Shown piece by piece: positions 18,094-27,934 of a stretch of DNA of 64,000 nucleotides (position 1 is the stretch's first letter; every line of letters starts with the position of its first letter). The notes under the pieces were generated by a model, which was given only the letters and a program-made list of their open reading frames with translations, was not told the DNA's origin and searched no databases. Location: positions 2,786,918 through 2,850,917 of the forward strand of contig CP092781.1 in assembly GCA_022493055.1 (NCBI GenBank). Reading direction: 5' to 3'. The stretch is from Staphylococcus roterodami. Lineage in GTDB: Bacteria; Bacillota; Bacilli; Staphylococcales; Staphylococcaceae. The position numbers and the translations under genes were made by a program.

Positions 18094-18794
18094 TTTAGCC
18101 CCTCCCAAAAAGATGCATGGTGTGCAGCTTTTCCTATAATAGCAGCGTGAACATTTAGTGAAGCTAATCGTTGAATATCTTGTTGATGTCTAATACCACC
18201 AGACGCGATGACAGGAATCGTCGTTGCCTTTACTAATTGACCAGTTAATTCAAAGTTAGGTCCGGACATTTTACCGTCTTTAGCAATATCAGTATAAATG
18301 ATGCCTCCAAGAGGTATATCAGATAACTTTTTCACAAAGGCAAATAAATTTAACTCTGTATCCTCTTCCCAACCATTCACTTTAATATCTTCTCCATAAG
18401 CATCAACAGATAAATAAATGCGACCTGGAAATGTATGTGCCATCTCTTGAAGCCACTCTATATCTTGAATACCTTTCGTTCCAACTATGCAATAATTAAT
18501 CCCTGCAGCAAAGTAGTCCATGAGTTGTGCTTTCGTACGAATGCCACCACCTACTTCAATATCTTTTCTAGTTAGCATCCTCAATGATTTAATATAGTCA
18601 AACTCACGGGCATGCTGTGCTTTAGCACCTATTAAGTCAACAATATGAATACGTTTAACACTTTCAAATTGACTATAGTAAGCAATACTTTCTTCAGCAG
18701 ATCGTGACATTTTTTCTTCACTGTCATATTTACCTTCTGTTAGCCTCACACTAGTTGACCCAATCAAATCAATTGCTGGCCATAATTCAATCAT
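18090..18794 (-). CDS. hisA: ProFAR isomerase HisA
   Basis: 234 residues. Half-barrel repeats as in HisF; catalytic Asp in [14 protein letters not shown] and in [13 protein letters not shown], phosphate motifs VGGGIR and ASGGIR. It isomerises ProFAR to PRFAR. It overlaps hisH by eight bases and hisF by four. Confidence 0.97.
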   Translation of the reverse strand: MIELWPAIDLIGSTSVRLTEGKYDSEEKMSRSAEESIAYYSQFESVKRIHIVDLIGAKAQHAREFDYIKSLRMLTRKDIEVGGGIRTKAQLMDYFAAGINYCIVGTKGIQDIEWLQEMAHTFPGRIYLSVDAYGEDIKVNGWEEDTELNLFAFVKKLSDIPLGGIIYTDIAKDGKMSGPNFELTGQLVKATTIPVIASGGIRHQQDIQRLASLNVHAAIIGKAAHHASFWEGLK

Positions 18795-19365
18795 TTATAA
18801 ATCCCCCTTGTATTGCCTGACGCAAAATTTGTAATCCATATGCACCGCTTTTTTCAGGATGGAATTGAATACCAATATAATTGTTATATTGAACAATTGC
18901 CGGAATATCAGTCCCATAATGCGCATACGCAACCACATTTTCTGACATCGGCGCTTGATAAGAATGTACGAAATAAACATCTTGATTTAACATAGGGTGC
19001 TGACTCACTAAATTATTCCAACCTAAGTGTGGTACTGGGTAGTCTGTCTGAATATACGAAATATTTCCCGGGATAAATCCTAATCCATAAGCATCGCCTT
19101 CATCGCTATGCTCATACATAAGTTGCATACCGAGACAAATACCAATCATGGTCTTATCATTGCTGTTAGACAATATTTTATCGAGATTTAATCGTTTTAT
19201 CTCTGACATCGCATCTTTAAAATGGCCGACACCGGGCAATATGATTGTTTCTGCTTGATCGATTATTTTTTTGTTATTTGAGACAACCACCTCATACCCC
19301 AAATGTTCAACAGCACGCTTTACATTGCTAATATTGCCCAGTCCATAATCAATGATTACAATCAT
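18787..19365 (-). CDS. hisH: Imidazole glycerol phosphate synthase, glutaminase subunit HisH
   Basis: 192 residues. Class I glutamine amidotransferase with the nucleophile in [11 protein letters not shown] and the His-Glu pair in [11 protein letters not shown]. It supplies ammonia to HisF. It overlaps hisB by four bases (ATGA). Confidence 0.97.
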   Translation of the reverse strand: MIVIIDYGLGNISNVKRAVEHLGYEVVVSNNKKIIDQAETIILPGVGHFKDAMSEIKRLNLDKILSNSNDKTMIGICLGMQLMYEHSDEGDAYGLGFIPGNISYIQTDYPVPHLGWNNLVSQHPMLNQDVYFVHSYQAPMSENVVAYAHYGTDIPAIVQYNNYIGIQFHPEKSGAYGLQILRQAIQGGFIND

Positions 19366-19940
19366 TCAATCACACCTTTCGATGATGGTACACGTTGATC
19401 ATTAGTTGCAGTTAGCGCCATACCTAACGCGCGAGCAAATGCTTTGAATATAGCTTCAATCTCATGGTGTGTGTTACCCCCACGAATCAAATCAATATGC
19501 GTTGTTAATCTTGCGTTGATTACGACCGCTCTAAAAAATTCTTCCACCAATTCTGTATCAAAGGTACCTACTTTCTCCTTACTTAACGATGCATTGAAAG
19601 ATAAATATGGGCGCCCGCTTATATCAACAACGACACGCGCTAATGTTTCATCCATAGGAATGTACATTGCTCCATAACGAACGAAGTGCTTTTTATCTTT
19701 AATCATTTCGAGTAACAATTGGCCAATAACAATTCCGATATCTTCAGTTACGTGATGATCGTCTACCTCTATATCACCTTGTGCCTCAATGTTTAATGAC
19801 AGACCACTATGAAACGTAAACAAAGTTAACATATGATTTAAAAATCCCACACCTGTATTAATATGCGATGGTGACTGGTCATCTGATAATGAAATATTTA
19901 GTTGTGTTTCAGCTGTGTTTCGTTGTTTTTGATAAATCAT
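19362..19940 (-). CDS. hisB: Imidazoleglycerol-phosphate dehydratase HisB
   Basis: 192 residues, the dehydratase alone with no phosphatase fusion. Two metal-binding motifs: DDHHVTEDIGI and NTHHEIEAIFKA. Its start lies inside the end of hisC (32-base overlap). Confidence 0.97.
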   Translation of the reverse strand: MIYQKQRNTAETQLNISLSDDQSPSHINTGVGFLNHMLTLFTFHSGLSLNIEAQGDIEVDDHHVTEDIGIVIGQLLLEMIKDKKHFVRYGAMYIPMDETLARVVVDISGRPYLSFNASLSKEKVGTFDTELVEEFFRAVVINARLTTHIDLIRGGNTHHEIEAIFKAFARALGMALTATNDQRVPSSKGVIE

Positions 19941-20922
19941 ATTTTACGCTCCATTCTTTAACAATTTCTTCTAGTTGCTTTAACTGTGATGCTGTTGCAA
20001 TTGAGTATCTTACATAGCCTTTCATTACCGGCTCATCATAAAAACGTGGTTTAAAACCTTGATCATATACATACTGTCCTAAATGTTGCGCTGCAGAACC
20101 ATTAGTTAGAACAAAATTAGCATTTGATGGTAATATCGACATCTTGTCTGCAACGTGAGTATCAAATATTTGTTTTAACCGATTAGCTAATTGACGTTGC
20201 ATCGTTAAAAATCGTCTTGTCTCATCTTTATGTCTAAAAATATAGGTTGCAATATTTAGCGTGAATACATTTAATGGATATGGATGTTCTATTTTTTGGA
20301 TACGCTGTATCGTTTCAGCAGTACTAATTAATACACCTAATCTTAAGCCAGCAATTCCAAACGCCTTTGATAATGTGCGCATTCTTAAAATGTGTGGTGC
20401 CAGTTCAACGTCATATGCCGTACCATAATCTAAATATGCTTCATCAATGACAAAGTATCCGTTTAATGCTTTCATTTTATCTGCAATAGCTGTTAAAAAT
20501 GCTGTATCAAATTGCTTACCTGATGGATTATGTGGATTACTCATAATGAAAAATGATGGTTGTACTTCATCAATTCTTGATAAAATGGTTTCCAAATCAA
20601 ACGTTAAATCAGGTTCCGCATCTACAAAATCAATTTCTCTATTTACTTGTGCCGCATATGCTTGATACATAAAAAAGTCTGGATTTAGTGTTAATGCCGG
20701 ACCTTCAGGCATGATTAGCATTAACTTTTGAATCAATTCATCAGAACCATTTCCTGCAATAATTTGTTCAGACGATAACCCGTAAAACTTAGCGTAAGCG
20801 TCCTTGAATTGCTCATATGCTTTATCTGGATATAAATTATATGGTGTTGCACTAATAATTGAAGTTATTGTTTTTTCATCCAACGGCGTAACGGGACTTT
20901 CATTTTTATCAATATAAATCAT
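19909..20922 (-). CDS. hisC: Histidinol-phosphate aminotransferase HisC
   Basis: 337 residues. PLP-dependent fold I enzyme: NGSDELIQ for cofactor phosphate, SNPHNPSGKQ, DEAYLDYG, and the Schiff-base Lys in RTLSKAFGIAGLRLG. It transaminates imidazole-acetol phosphate. Confidence 0.96.
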   Translation of the reverse strand: MIYIDKNESPVTPLDEKTITSIISATPYNLYPDKAYEQFKDAYAKFYGLSSEQIIAGNGSDELIQKLMLIMPEGPALTLNPDFFMYQAYAAQVNREIDFVDAEPDLTFDLETILSRIDEVQPSFFIMSNPHNPSGKQFDTAFLTAIADKMKALNGYFVIDEAYLDYGTAYDVELAPHILRMRTLSKAFGIAGLRLGVLISTAETIQRIQKIEHPYPLNVFTLNIATYIFRHKDETRRFLTMQRQLANRLKQIFDTHVADKMSILPSNANFVLTNGSAAQHLGQYVYDQGFKPRFYDEPVMKGYVRYSIATASQLKQLEEIVKEWSVKYDLSKTTKHS

Positions 20923-20937
20923 TTCAATTACACTCCC

Positions 20938-22188
20938 CTAAGACTGACGTATTAAAATAGATTTCTGGTGATTATATAGTGCTTCGACATGGGCAATATG
21001 TTGTGCTGAATCAGCAATTTCATCAAACGTATCTTTTGATAAATGTATGACCGTGTTCCGTGTTAAGAAATCATTGACTGATAACCCGTTGGTAAATCTA
21101 GCTGTTCTATTTGTAGGTAATACATGACTTGGACCTGCAACGTAATCCCCTATGACCTCTGGCGAATAATGTCCAATAAACAATGCACCCACATATTTCA
21201 CTTTTTCAATATATGGTTGAGGATCTCCAGTTTGAATCGACGCATGTTCAGGCGCAATTGTATTCATGACATGGCATGCTTCATCAAAATTACTAGCATG
21301 GATAAGGTAGTGCTGATTAGCGATACTTTTAGAAACAATGTCGTTTCTATCTACATTCGGTAATGCTTTGGCAATGCGTGATTCTAGATCTTTAAGTACT
21401 TGCGCATCTTCACTAATGACATATGTACGTGCTAATTCATCATGTTCAGCTTGTGCAAAAACATCATATACGATGGCATCTAAATCTGCTGTTTCATCAA
21501 TAATCAGTGCTATTTCTGTTGGTCCAGCTATTTGGTCAATACCTACTTGTCCAAAGAAATATTTCTTGGCATATGCAACAAATTGATTGCCTGGACCTAC
21601 AATCTTATCAACTTTAGGTATCGTTTCTGTGCCATAAGTTAACGCAGCAATACTTTGAGCACCACCAACTTGAAACACTTGATCAACTTGCGTAATATAG
21701 CATGCTGCTAATACTTCTTGAGACACACCATTAGGTTGAGGTGGTGTCACAACGACAATATTTTCCACACCTGCTACTTGTGCTAACGTCGCTGTCATTA
21801 ATACCGTTGAAGGATAACTTGCTTTACCACCTGGCACGTAAATACCGACACTTTCTAGTGGATGGTATATTTCATAACACTCATCTGATTCTTCTCTCTG
21901 TTGATTCGTCTGCTTAATACTTTCTTGATATGCTTTAATTCTTTCATAACTTTGTTGTAATGCTTGTTTTGTTTTTTCATCTAACGTATCAAATGCTGAT
22001 TTAATCTGTTCACGACTAATTTCTAAATGATCTGTTTTAGTATGATCAAATGTTAAATTATACATTTTTAAAGCCTTATCCCCATGAACCTTAACTTCCT
22101 GACAAATATCACGAATAATTGGATATAGCGACTCATCTAATGGCGCTTCTAATGAAAATTGATTTAAAAATTGTTGTGCATTAAGCAT
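20938..22188 (-). CDS. hisD: Histidinol dehydrogenase HisD
   Basis: 416 residues from the ATG after GGAGGTG; a TTG two codons upstream is a less likely start. Motifs: [56 protein letters not shown], and QAEHDELA. It oxidises histidinol to histidine in two NAD-dependent steps with a zinc ion. It overlaps hisG by eight bases. Confidence 0.97.
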   Translation of the reverse strand: MLNAQQFLNQFSLEAPLDESLYPIIRDICQEVKVHGDKALKMYNLTFDHTKTDHLEISREQIKSAFDTLDEKTKQALQQSYERIKAYQESIKQTNQQREESDECYEIYHPLESVGIYVPGGKASYPSTVLMTATLAQVAGVENIVVVTPPQPNGVSQEVLAACYITQVDQVFQVGGAQSIAALTYGTETIPKVDKIVGPGNQFVAYAKKYFFGQVGIDQIAGPTEIALIIDETADLDAIVYDVFAQAEHDELARTYVISEDAQVLKDLESRIAKALPNVDRNDIVSKSIANQHYLIHASNFDEACHVMNTIAPEHASIQTGDPQPYIEKVKYVGALFIGHYSPEVIGDYVAGPSHVLPTNRTARFTNGLSVNDFLTRNTVIHLSKDTFDEIADSAQHIAHVEALYNHQKSILIRQS

Positions 22189-22795
22189 TGGCAATAGACA
22201 CCTCCATAGAACGAATAAATTGCTCTATTAACTGTGATTTTTTAAAATAAGCTGCTTTATTAGTAATTAATCTTGCATTGATATCGCTAATATGTTGCTT
22301 TTCAACCAGTCCATTTGCTTCTAAAGTAGTACCTGTTTGGACGATATCAACGATACCGTCAACCATATCAACGACACAGGCTAATTCAACAGAACCATTC
22401 AATTTAATAAGCTCAACATCAATGCCTTTTGATTTGAAATATCTTTCAGCAGTATGGACATAACTCGTTGCGATTTTACGATAATTGGTCGTTTCAGGTT
22501 TCGCTGCAACTGCAAAATGACATGCTCCAAATGGCAGATTCAATAAATTGTTAACATTGTAATGACGCTCATCTAAAATGTCGCTACCAACGATACCGAT
22601 ATCAGCAATTCCTTGTTCCACATAGATGGGCACGTCACTTCCCTTTACTAAAATACATTCAATATTGTCTACGCTTAATAATAATTGGCGTTCTCTATTC
22701 TTTAGTGCTTCTGATAATGCCGTAAATTCAATTACATCTAAATAGTTAATTAAACTATCCATTAGTCGTCCTTTTGCTATGGCAATTCTTAACAT
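22181..22795 (-). CDS. hisG: ATP phosphoribosyltransferase, short form HisG
   Basis: 204 residues, the short HisG form that lacks the regulatory C-terminal domain and so needs HisZ, present just upstream. Motifs include [19 protein letters not shown] and [14 protein letters not shown]. It catalyses the first committed step, feedback inhibited by histidine. Confidence 0.97.
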   Translation of the reverse strand: MLRIAIAKGRLMDSLINYLDVIEFTALSEALKNRERQLLLSVDNIECILVKGSDVPIYVEQGIADIGIVGSDILDERHYNVNNLLNLPFGACHFAVAAKPETTNYRKIATSYVHTAERYFKSKGIDVELIKLNGSVELACVVDMVDGIVDIVQTGTTLEANGLVEKQHISDINARLITNKAAYFKKSQLIEQFIRSMEVSIANA

Positions 22796-22812
22796 TGTGC
22801 ATACTCCCTTAC

Positions 22813-23631
22813 TTAAAGTGTTAATCCTAATCCAAACCCTTCGATACTTCCTTTGTAATAACCCCCTGTTAAAATACGTGATTCATTTTCTGCTAAATGA
22901 CACTGAATAAATAGTCCCTTGTAATAAGATCTAGGCGGCTGTGCCGTAATATCTAAATGGATATCATTGTACCCTTGCGTATGTAACCATTGTTGCCAAA
23001 CATTTAGTTCAACAAGTGCTGGGTGATCTTTAGAAATGTAGCGTTCCAATATATTTAATTGTTGTTGCGTATTTTCCTGTAAAATTTGAACAATCGGATG
23101 TTCAGCTGACAAATATGTGACCAAACCTGATAGATTACGTTCCTCAATCATCGATAATATGTCAGGTGTTTGTAATGCTTTATCTAGCAATGCATCGAGT
23201 AATTGATAATGCCCTAGTACGACAAATTGCACATTATCTTGTAATTGTTGTTGGATAAATTGAATAAATAACTTTAGGCTCTGTTGCACATTAGTTAATG
23301 TTGGCGTATAGTTTTCCAAACCTACTTGTACAGCCGCTTCATTATTTCGAATGATTAAGCCTGTATATGCTACTCTCGTTGCTGATGTTGGATACATCGT
23401 GTAATAACGTAATAATTGATCAGTAAAATCATTTCGAAGTGCATAAATTTGTTGTTCATGCTGCCAAAAATTACGCTCACCCATTTGTTGCAAATCTTCA
23501 TGATTTAATTGCTTCCAGTCCAATTTTTCAATGACGTTAAAATCTACCAGCTCATAATTCGCTTGATTAAAGTATTTTAAAAATGATGTCTCTGCTTCTT
23601 TTAAAGCAATTAATTGTTTTGAATTATTCAC
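22813..23631 (-). CDS. hisZ: ATP phosphoribosyltransferase regulatory subunit HisZ
   Basis: 272 residues, GTG start after GGGTGG. A degenerate histidyl-tRNA synthetase-like protein, recognisable by [21 protein letters not shown] near the end and by pairing with short HisG. It is the first gene of the operon hisZGDCBHAFI; all nine genes overlap or are within 20 bases. Confidence 0.92.
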   Translation of the reverse strand: MNNSKQLIALKEAETSFLKYFNQANYELVDFNVIEKLDWKQLNHEDLQQMGERNFWQHEQQIYALRNDFTDQLLRYYTMYPTSATRVAYTGLIIRNNEAAVQVGLENYTPTLTNVQQSLKLFIQFIQQQLQDNVQFVVLGHYQLLDALLDKALQTPDILSMIEERNLSGLVTYLSAEHPIVQILQENTQQQLNILERYISKDHPALVELNVWQQWLHTQGYNDIHLDITAQPPRSYYKGLFIQCHLAENESRILTGGYYKGSIEGFGLGLTL

Positions 23632-23940
23632 TCGACCACCCTTACCTTCAACATCCTATGTAAAATAGATGATGTTTTATAATTTAATTACTTTAATTCT
23701 CTACCATGCTAAAGTGTAATATGGGTAATAACTTATCATTTTTATCAAACTATTACAACCTTTTTCTGAAAATTCGATATATTGTGGTTAAATTTTTTGA
23801 ATAAAAAAAGCAGGACAATTGCGCATATAAAAATTTATAACTACAATTTTTATATTGAAGTTGTACTTCTTGCACATATTGTCCTTGCCTAATGAGTTAA
23901 TACATTATCTTTTTTTCAGGATTACTCTATTCATTTCAAC
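23632..23940 (-). other. his operon upstream region and terminator of the split deacetylase gene
   Basis: Between 23632 and 23760 must lie the his promoter; a hairpin (AACATC at 23650-23655 with GATGTT at 23671-23676) sits close to the hisZ start, but no T-box or known leader is visible. The rest is the terminator at 23803-23885. Confidence 0.55.
23803..23885 (-). terminator. Two-part terminator after the polysaccharide deacetylase gene
   Basis: AGGACAAT at 23812-23819 pairs with ATTGTCCT at 23878-23885. Inside, TATAAAAATT pairs with AATTTTTATA. On the minus strand the long stem ends in CCTGC then seven T, a typical rho-independent end. Confidence 0.75.
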
Positions 23941-24504
23941 TTATTCTTCATATTTTCGATTACCTTTAAAGTAATGTCGATCTTCTTGACTATATACATT
24001 TTCAGGATTGAAAAATGGTTTTAGTTTATATTTAAATTCAAATAAGTTTAGACCATCAATTGCAACTCTATCTTGGTAAACGTTCGTTGATGAAATATCT
24101 GTAAAATTATTCGGACCGACGCCTGCAATGAATTTAAATCCGGCATCATCTACCAAGTAATTATATGCTGGTATATGTCTATCTTGTGCACCATGCGGAA
24201 ATACAAACATATCCGTTTTACCTACTATTGGTTCAACTTCATCTTTCCATCTTTTAGTATCTTTTTTAATACCATCAAATGATGTCTTTTCAAAATTAAT
24301 ATGACCATATGAATGACTCGCAAATGACCAACCATCTCGTTTCATAGCGCGAACTACTTCTTCAGCGGCTTTTTTATTTTTTTCATAGTCTTTACTGTTT
24401 ATCTCATTCGTACGATATCCTAATACACCTTCATAACCAGTCAGTGCAACAACGCCTTTTTCACCGTTTAAAGAAAAATCTGGATGTTCTTTTACAAATT
24501 TATT
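23941..24504 (-). pseudogene. Polysaccharide deacetylase lipoprotein, C-terminal half (split by ICE)
   Basis: From the ICE border the frame reads NKFVKEHPDFSLNGEKG and continues to the TAA. It carries the second NodB metal motif, FASHSYGHINFEK (H-S-x-x-H), while the first motif is on the other fragment at 38955-39518. Joining the two with one copy of the ATT duplication restores a 375-codon gene with no frame error. No ribosome site is apparent for this half, so it is probably silent. Confidence 0.88.
24502..24504. repeat. Target-site duplication (left), ATT
   Basis: ATT here and ATT at 38955-38957 are the same host codon (Asn). The empty site can be rebuilt as host sequence ACAAATTTATTTAAAAT, which is A+T rich and partly palindromic. 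Confidence 0.8.
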
Positions 24505-24512
24505 TGCAGTGT
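24505..24512 (+). repeat. ICE terminal inverted repeat, transposase end
   Basis: TGCAGTGT. Its partner read inwards from the other end is GGCAGTGT, differing only at the first base. Confidence 0.8.
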
Positions 24513-24800
24513 GTCAAGAGGTTTCGAAAAATTTTTTAAATAAATTTTTATGGTTATAAAGAAAGAGTATAAATAGAAGATATATAAGTTGATTGTTATT
24601 ACTAACATTATATCACAAAACCGCTATACAAGAAAAGAATTACAATTATAATGTTTATATACATTTCTTATGCATTATGCCAACGCCTTTTCACTTCCGC
24701 ACTCGCGCTTAAACGCTCGCTTAGACCACCTTATTTTTAGTGATAGGTTCTTACAGAACACAATCACTAAAAAGTAAGGTCATTAGGGTTATGTGCGTCT
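24513..24800. other. Non-coding end of the ICE
   Basis: No gene. A G+C-rich stretch near 24688-24727 and a long hairpin follow: ACCTTATTTTTAGTGAT at 24728-24744 pairs with ATCACTAAAAAGTAAGGT at 24763-24780 (one extra base), probably a transcription terminator after the transposase. Confidence 0.65.
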
Positions 24801-25785
24801 CTAATTATATTCTAACATTCTCATATACTCACTTGTCTTATAATTTTGCTTCATTCTTGGACGCTGATTAATTTGTAGCACGGCTATTTCTACATCTATA
24901 TCAGAAACATTTACAAAATCTGTATCTTTAGGAAAATATTGACGTAATAATCCATTTACTTGTTCTATAGAACCACGTTGATATGGACAACCCGGATCGC
25001 TAAAATAAACAGAACAATTCAACTCACGTTCAATTAACTCAAATTTCGCAAATTCCTTACCTCTATCAATCGTAATCGTTTTAATATTTTCTTGTTTCAA
25101 TATTTCTACAATCGTTGAACATACAACATCAGAACGTCTTGTAGGTAAAATTTTCGCATATAAAAATCTCGTTTTACGTTCTAAAATCGTTAATAAACAA
25201 TATCGAGAGGGACGTTTACTCCAAATAGTATCTATTTCATAATGTCCAAATTCTTCACGTTTTACGACTTCTATTGGACCGACTACTTATTGAACGATGC
25301 TGACCTATTTTAATTTTGCCACGTTCTTCAGTTGTTTTTGTATGCTTTTTTCCACCTCGGCGCATATCTTTCACTTTATTTACTCTAATTTGTCCAGTAT
25401 TAATATATCTATATATAGTAGAAAAGCTAACATAATAGCCAATATCTTTTTCCATTTCTGAAGAAATCTGTCTAGGTGACCACTTTAAAGACAATTTCTG
25501 TTCAATATATTTCTTTATAGTAGGATTTAATGCACGCATCTCTTCCTTCTTTTTTTCTGGCATTTTCTTAGTTTCTTTAGCCATTTGATGCGCTTTTACA
25601 GGGTCATATGTTCCATCTTCTTGAGAACGATGATTTAACTCATAATAAATCACATTATGATGTCTACCTAATATATTCGCAATTTGTAATATGGATAACC
25701 CGTCATCAAGATATTTCGCTATTGCTAAACGTGTATCCAAATCAACTGCAACCCTTCTCTTTCGTTGTGTATTCTTTTCAGTCAT
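24801..25785 (-). pseudogene. IS30-like DDE transposase of the ICE, frameshifted
   Basis: The start is the ATG nine bases after AAGGAG. The first part has an N-terminal helix-turn-helix (GLSILQIANILGRHHNVIYY) and a second HTH (SPRQISSEM), then stops at 25255-25257. The rest lies in another frame from about 25286 and holds the whole catalytic triad: EIDTIW, TIDRGKEF and a Glu within QRGSIEQVNGLLR. One extra base in or near GGTCC around 25275-25284 explains the change; removing it joins GQHRSISSR to PIEVVKREEFG, the expected order. Either this copy cannot excise by itself, or there is a sequencing error or recoding. Confidence 0.88.
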
Positions 25786-25851
25786 TTTCATCTTCTCCTT
25801 TACATTTTTAAACATCGTTTATAAAATATAATAGAAGAAGATGTTAAAAGA

Positions 25852-25892
25852 AAGCAACTCCCAAACTTATCTGTCGCTTTAGGGAGTTGCTT
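25852..25892. terminator. Terminator at the end of the ICE conjugation operon
   Basis: AAGCAACTCCC at 25852-25862 pairs perfectly with GGGAGTTGCTT at 25882-25892; T-rich sequence follows on both strands. It separates the lipoprotein gene from the transposase. Confidence 0.8.
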
Positions 25893-25896
25893 TTGT

Positions 25897-26250
25897 CTAT
25901 TCTTTTAAATTTTCCTCTTTATAATCTGGCTTATTTTCTCGCTCATATCTTTTTATTTTCGCATTTATATCTTCTTCATATTTAGAAGTAGTTTCATTTT
26001 TCTTATAAAAACTATTACGTTCAACACCATTACCATCTAATGACTTATAAGATACTATTATAACTTTGCCATCTTCATAAACTTTAAAATCTGAATTTTC
26101 CCTAGAAAATTTTTTAGTACTTCTATCCTTAGTCGATTCTTTTTCTAAATTACTTACTTCTTCAATTTCTTTATCATACTTTTTACCACATGCAATTAAA
26201 GATGTAGATACAACTAAAATCAATGTTATAAATAAAAATCGCTTTATCAT
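25897..26250 (-). CDS. ICE lipoprotein (DUF4467/cystatin-like type)
   Basis: 117 residues. Signal peptide with lipobox LIAC, lipidated Cys21, then a charged domain of about 95 residues with FKVYEDGKVIIVSYKSLDGN, consistent with the small cystatin-like DUF4467 lipoproteins common on staphylococcal conjugative elements. AAAGGAG precedes the ATG. Function unknown; a surface-exclusion or entry-blocking role would fit but is speculation. Confidence 0.75.
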   Translation of the reverse strand: MIKRFLFITLILVVSTSLIACGKKYDKEIEEVSNLEKESTKDRSTKKFSRENSDFKVYEDGKVIIVSYKSLDGNGVERNSFYKKNETTSKYEEDINAKIKRYERENKPDYKEENLKE

Positions 26251-26296
26251 GATATAATCATCTCCTTTTAATTGAATTATATCATTATTTTATAAA

Positions 26297-26890
26297 TTAT
26301 CCACGCCCATTTTTTTGTAAATTAAAACGCTGTACATTATTAATTAACCATTTATCATTTGTACGCACCATATCAAGTTGTACAGATGTTTTACGGTTCT
26401 CAACTTCCTTTTGCCCCTCAGTATCAATACGCTCATTAAACTGCACAAATACTTTATAGTTATCATGCTTAGGGTCATACTGATCAAAATATACATGAAT
26501 ATCACTCACTGTTACATCGTCGAAAATACTAAACTTCTCTCTATTATCACTAAACAATACATCATAATATTTTTCTGTTACTAATGGCTTAAGTGGTTTA
26601 GCTTTTTGTTTAAATGATGACCCTTTTTTTAACGTAAATAGCTCTGTTGTAAATGTTTGTGCTGTCTCACGTATTTGTTTTTCTTCCTCCGCAATCACTG
26701 TCTTAGATTGACGTTTTACACGTTGATTTAATGATTCATTCGTATCTTTTTCTTGTTGTAATGCTTGCTTTAATGCACTCACATGATTCTTTTCTTTTTG
26801 AACTTGTTGCTTCGTTGTTTGTGTACCTATAAAATAAGCACTCACTGTTAAAATTGTCACAATCACAAAGCCAATAATCTTTAATTTCAT
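26297..26890 (-). CDS. ICE membrane protein with coiled coil and NTF2-like domain
   Basis: 197 residues: transmembrane helix at about 4-22, coiled coil at about 28-75 (many Gln, Lys, Glu), then a 110-residue domain resembling the VirB8/NTF2 fold (TFTTELFTLKKGSSF, then KVFVQFNERID and DKWLINNVQRF). The outer domain probably joins the conjugation channel. It overlaps nothing and lies seven bases after cwlT-like gene. Confidence 0.7.
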   Translation of the reverse strand: MKLKIIGFVIVTILTVSAYFIGTQTTKQQVQKEKNHVSALKQALQQEKDTNESLNQRVKRQSKTVIAEEEKQIRETAQTFTTELFTLKKGSSFKQKAKPLKPLVTEKYYDVLFSDNREKFSIFDDVTVSDIHVYFDQYDPKHDNYKVFVQFNERIDTEGQKEVENRKTSVQLDMVRTNDKWLINNVQRFNLQKNGRG

Positions 26891-26896
26891 TATTAT

Positions 26897-27934
26897 CTAC
26901 TCCTTATCATGAATAAAGCTAATGCCAGATTCTACTTTCATTTCTCTTTGCGATACGATATAAGGTCCTTTAATATTCATTTCTGTCACAGTAAATGTTT
27001 TATCATCTTTCACATCAATCACAACAGCTACATGTCCTGTTACTGGTGGTGCACCACCAGCACCAGGCTCGGCAATCATTAATGCACCTACAGCTGGTTT
27101 ACTATTCACTTTATAACCTTCCTCTTTAGCTCTATCATTCCAAAATTGCGCATGGAACCAATACGTCGATATCGGTTTTCCCATTTTTTGACGAATACCA
27201 TAGGCATACCATGTACATTGACCCGCTGTATATAAATTACCTTTACCTGCATCTGAATTACTCCATTTTGATAATTTACCACTAAACTTAATATCTTTAC
27301 CACCAGTAGACTTACATACAGCGCCATCACCATCACTTAATTTTTTCATCATTGATTTTACCGTTGGTATCCATTGCTTATTCATATTATTCGGGTCATT
27401 TGAAGCACCTACAGGCGCATATTTTGGCCCAATTTTCTCTGGTGTCGTTAATCCTTCTTTAATATAAACATCATATAAATTCTTTGCGCCAGCTTCAAGT
27501 CCAGCTTCAATTGTTGGATACGTAGAATCATGAATCGACTTTGTACCCATCACAGACAATGGATTCTTTTGACGCGTCGCATTTTCTCCTTTACCCCAAC
27601 CGGATTCACTCGCAATAATTGCCATAAATAAATTCTCTGGTATTTTATGTTTTTTCGCAATTTTTACAATCACTTTTCCTTTACCTTCTAATGCGCCACC
27701 TTTCGCATTTTGTTCAAATACCGCAATACCTTTATCTTTAACATCACCACCCACACATGACATATCACCATCTGTTTGTTTGTCTTCCTCTGGACTAAAT
27801 ATAAACATCAATATCACAGGGAACAAGAAAAACAACACACAAAACAATATCAGACCAATTTTTAATAATCTAAATTTAATGCCAATCGGCGTTTGTTTCA
27901 TCACTTCTTTTACAACAGTCTTTTTACTTACCAT
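26897..27934 (-). CDS. Conjugation cell-wall hydrolase (CwlT-like, muramidase/glucosaminidase plus CHAP)
   Basis: 345 residues: transmembrane helix about 22-48; a lysozyme-like or glucosaminidase-like domain about 85-190 with FMAIIASESGWGKGENATRQ; and a C-terminal CHAP domain with the catalytic Cys in TAGQCTWYAYGIR and His in VTGHVAVVIDV. By analogy with CwlT of ICEBs1 it opens peptidoglycan for assembly of the mating channel. The start overlaps the VirB6-like gene by 11 bases. Confidence 0.88.
   Translation of the reverse strand: MVSKKTVVKEVMKQTPIGIKFRLLKIGLILFCVLFFLFPVILMFIFSPEEDKQTDGDMSCVGGDVKDKGIAVFEQNAKGGALEGKGKVIVKIAKKHKIPENLFMAIIASESGWGKGENATRQKNPLSVMGTKSIHDSTYPTIEAGLEAGAKNLYDVYIKEGLTTPEKIGPKYAPVGASNDPNNMNKQWIPTVKSMMKKLSDGDGAVCKSTGGKDIKFSGKLSKWSNSDAGKGNLYTAGQCTWYAYGIRQKMGKPISTYWFHAQFWNDRAKEEGYKVNSKPAVGALMIAEPGAGGAPPVTGHVAVVIDVKDDKTFTVTEMNIKGPYIVSQREMKVESGISFIHDKE

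Noticed and set aside
23632..23760. Possible T-box or attenuator before hisZ
   Set aside because: Only one weak hairpin (AACATC/GATGTT); no T-box sequence, specifier loop or terminator/antiterminator pair.
25608..25811. Plus-strand ORF inside the transposase
   Set aside because: Antisense shadow of a recognised IS30-like transposase.
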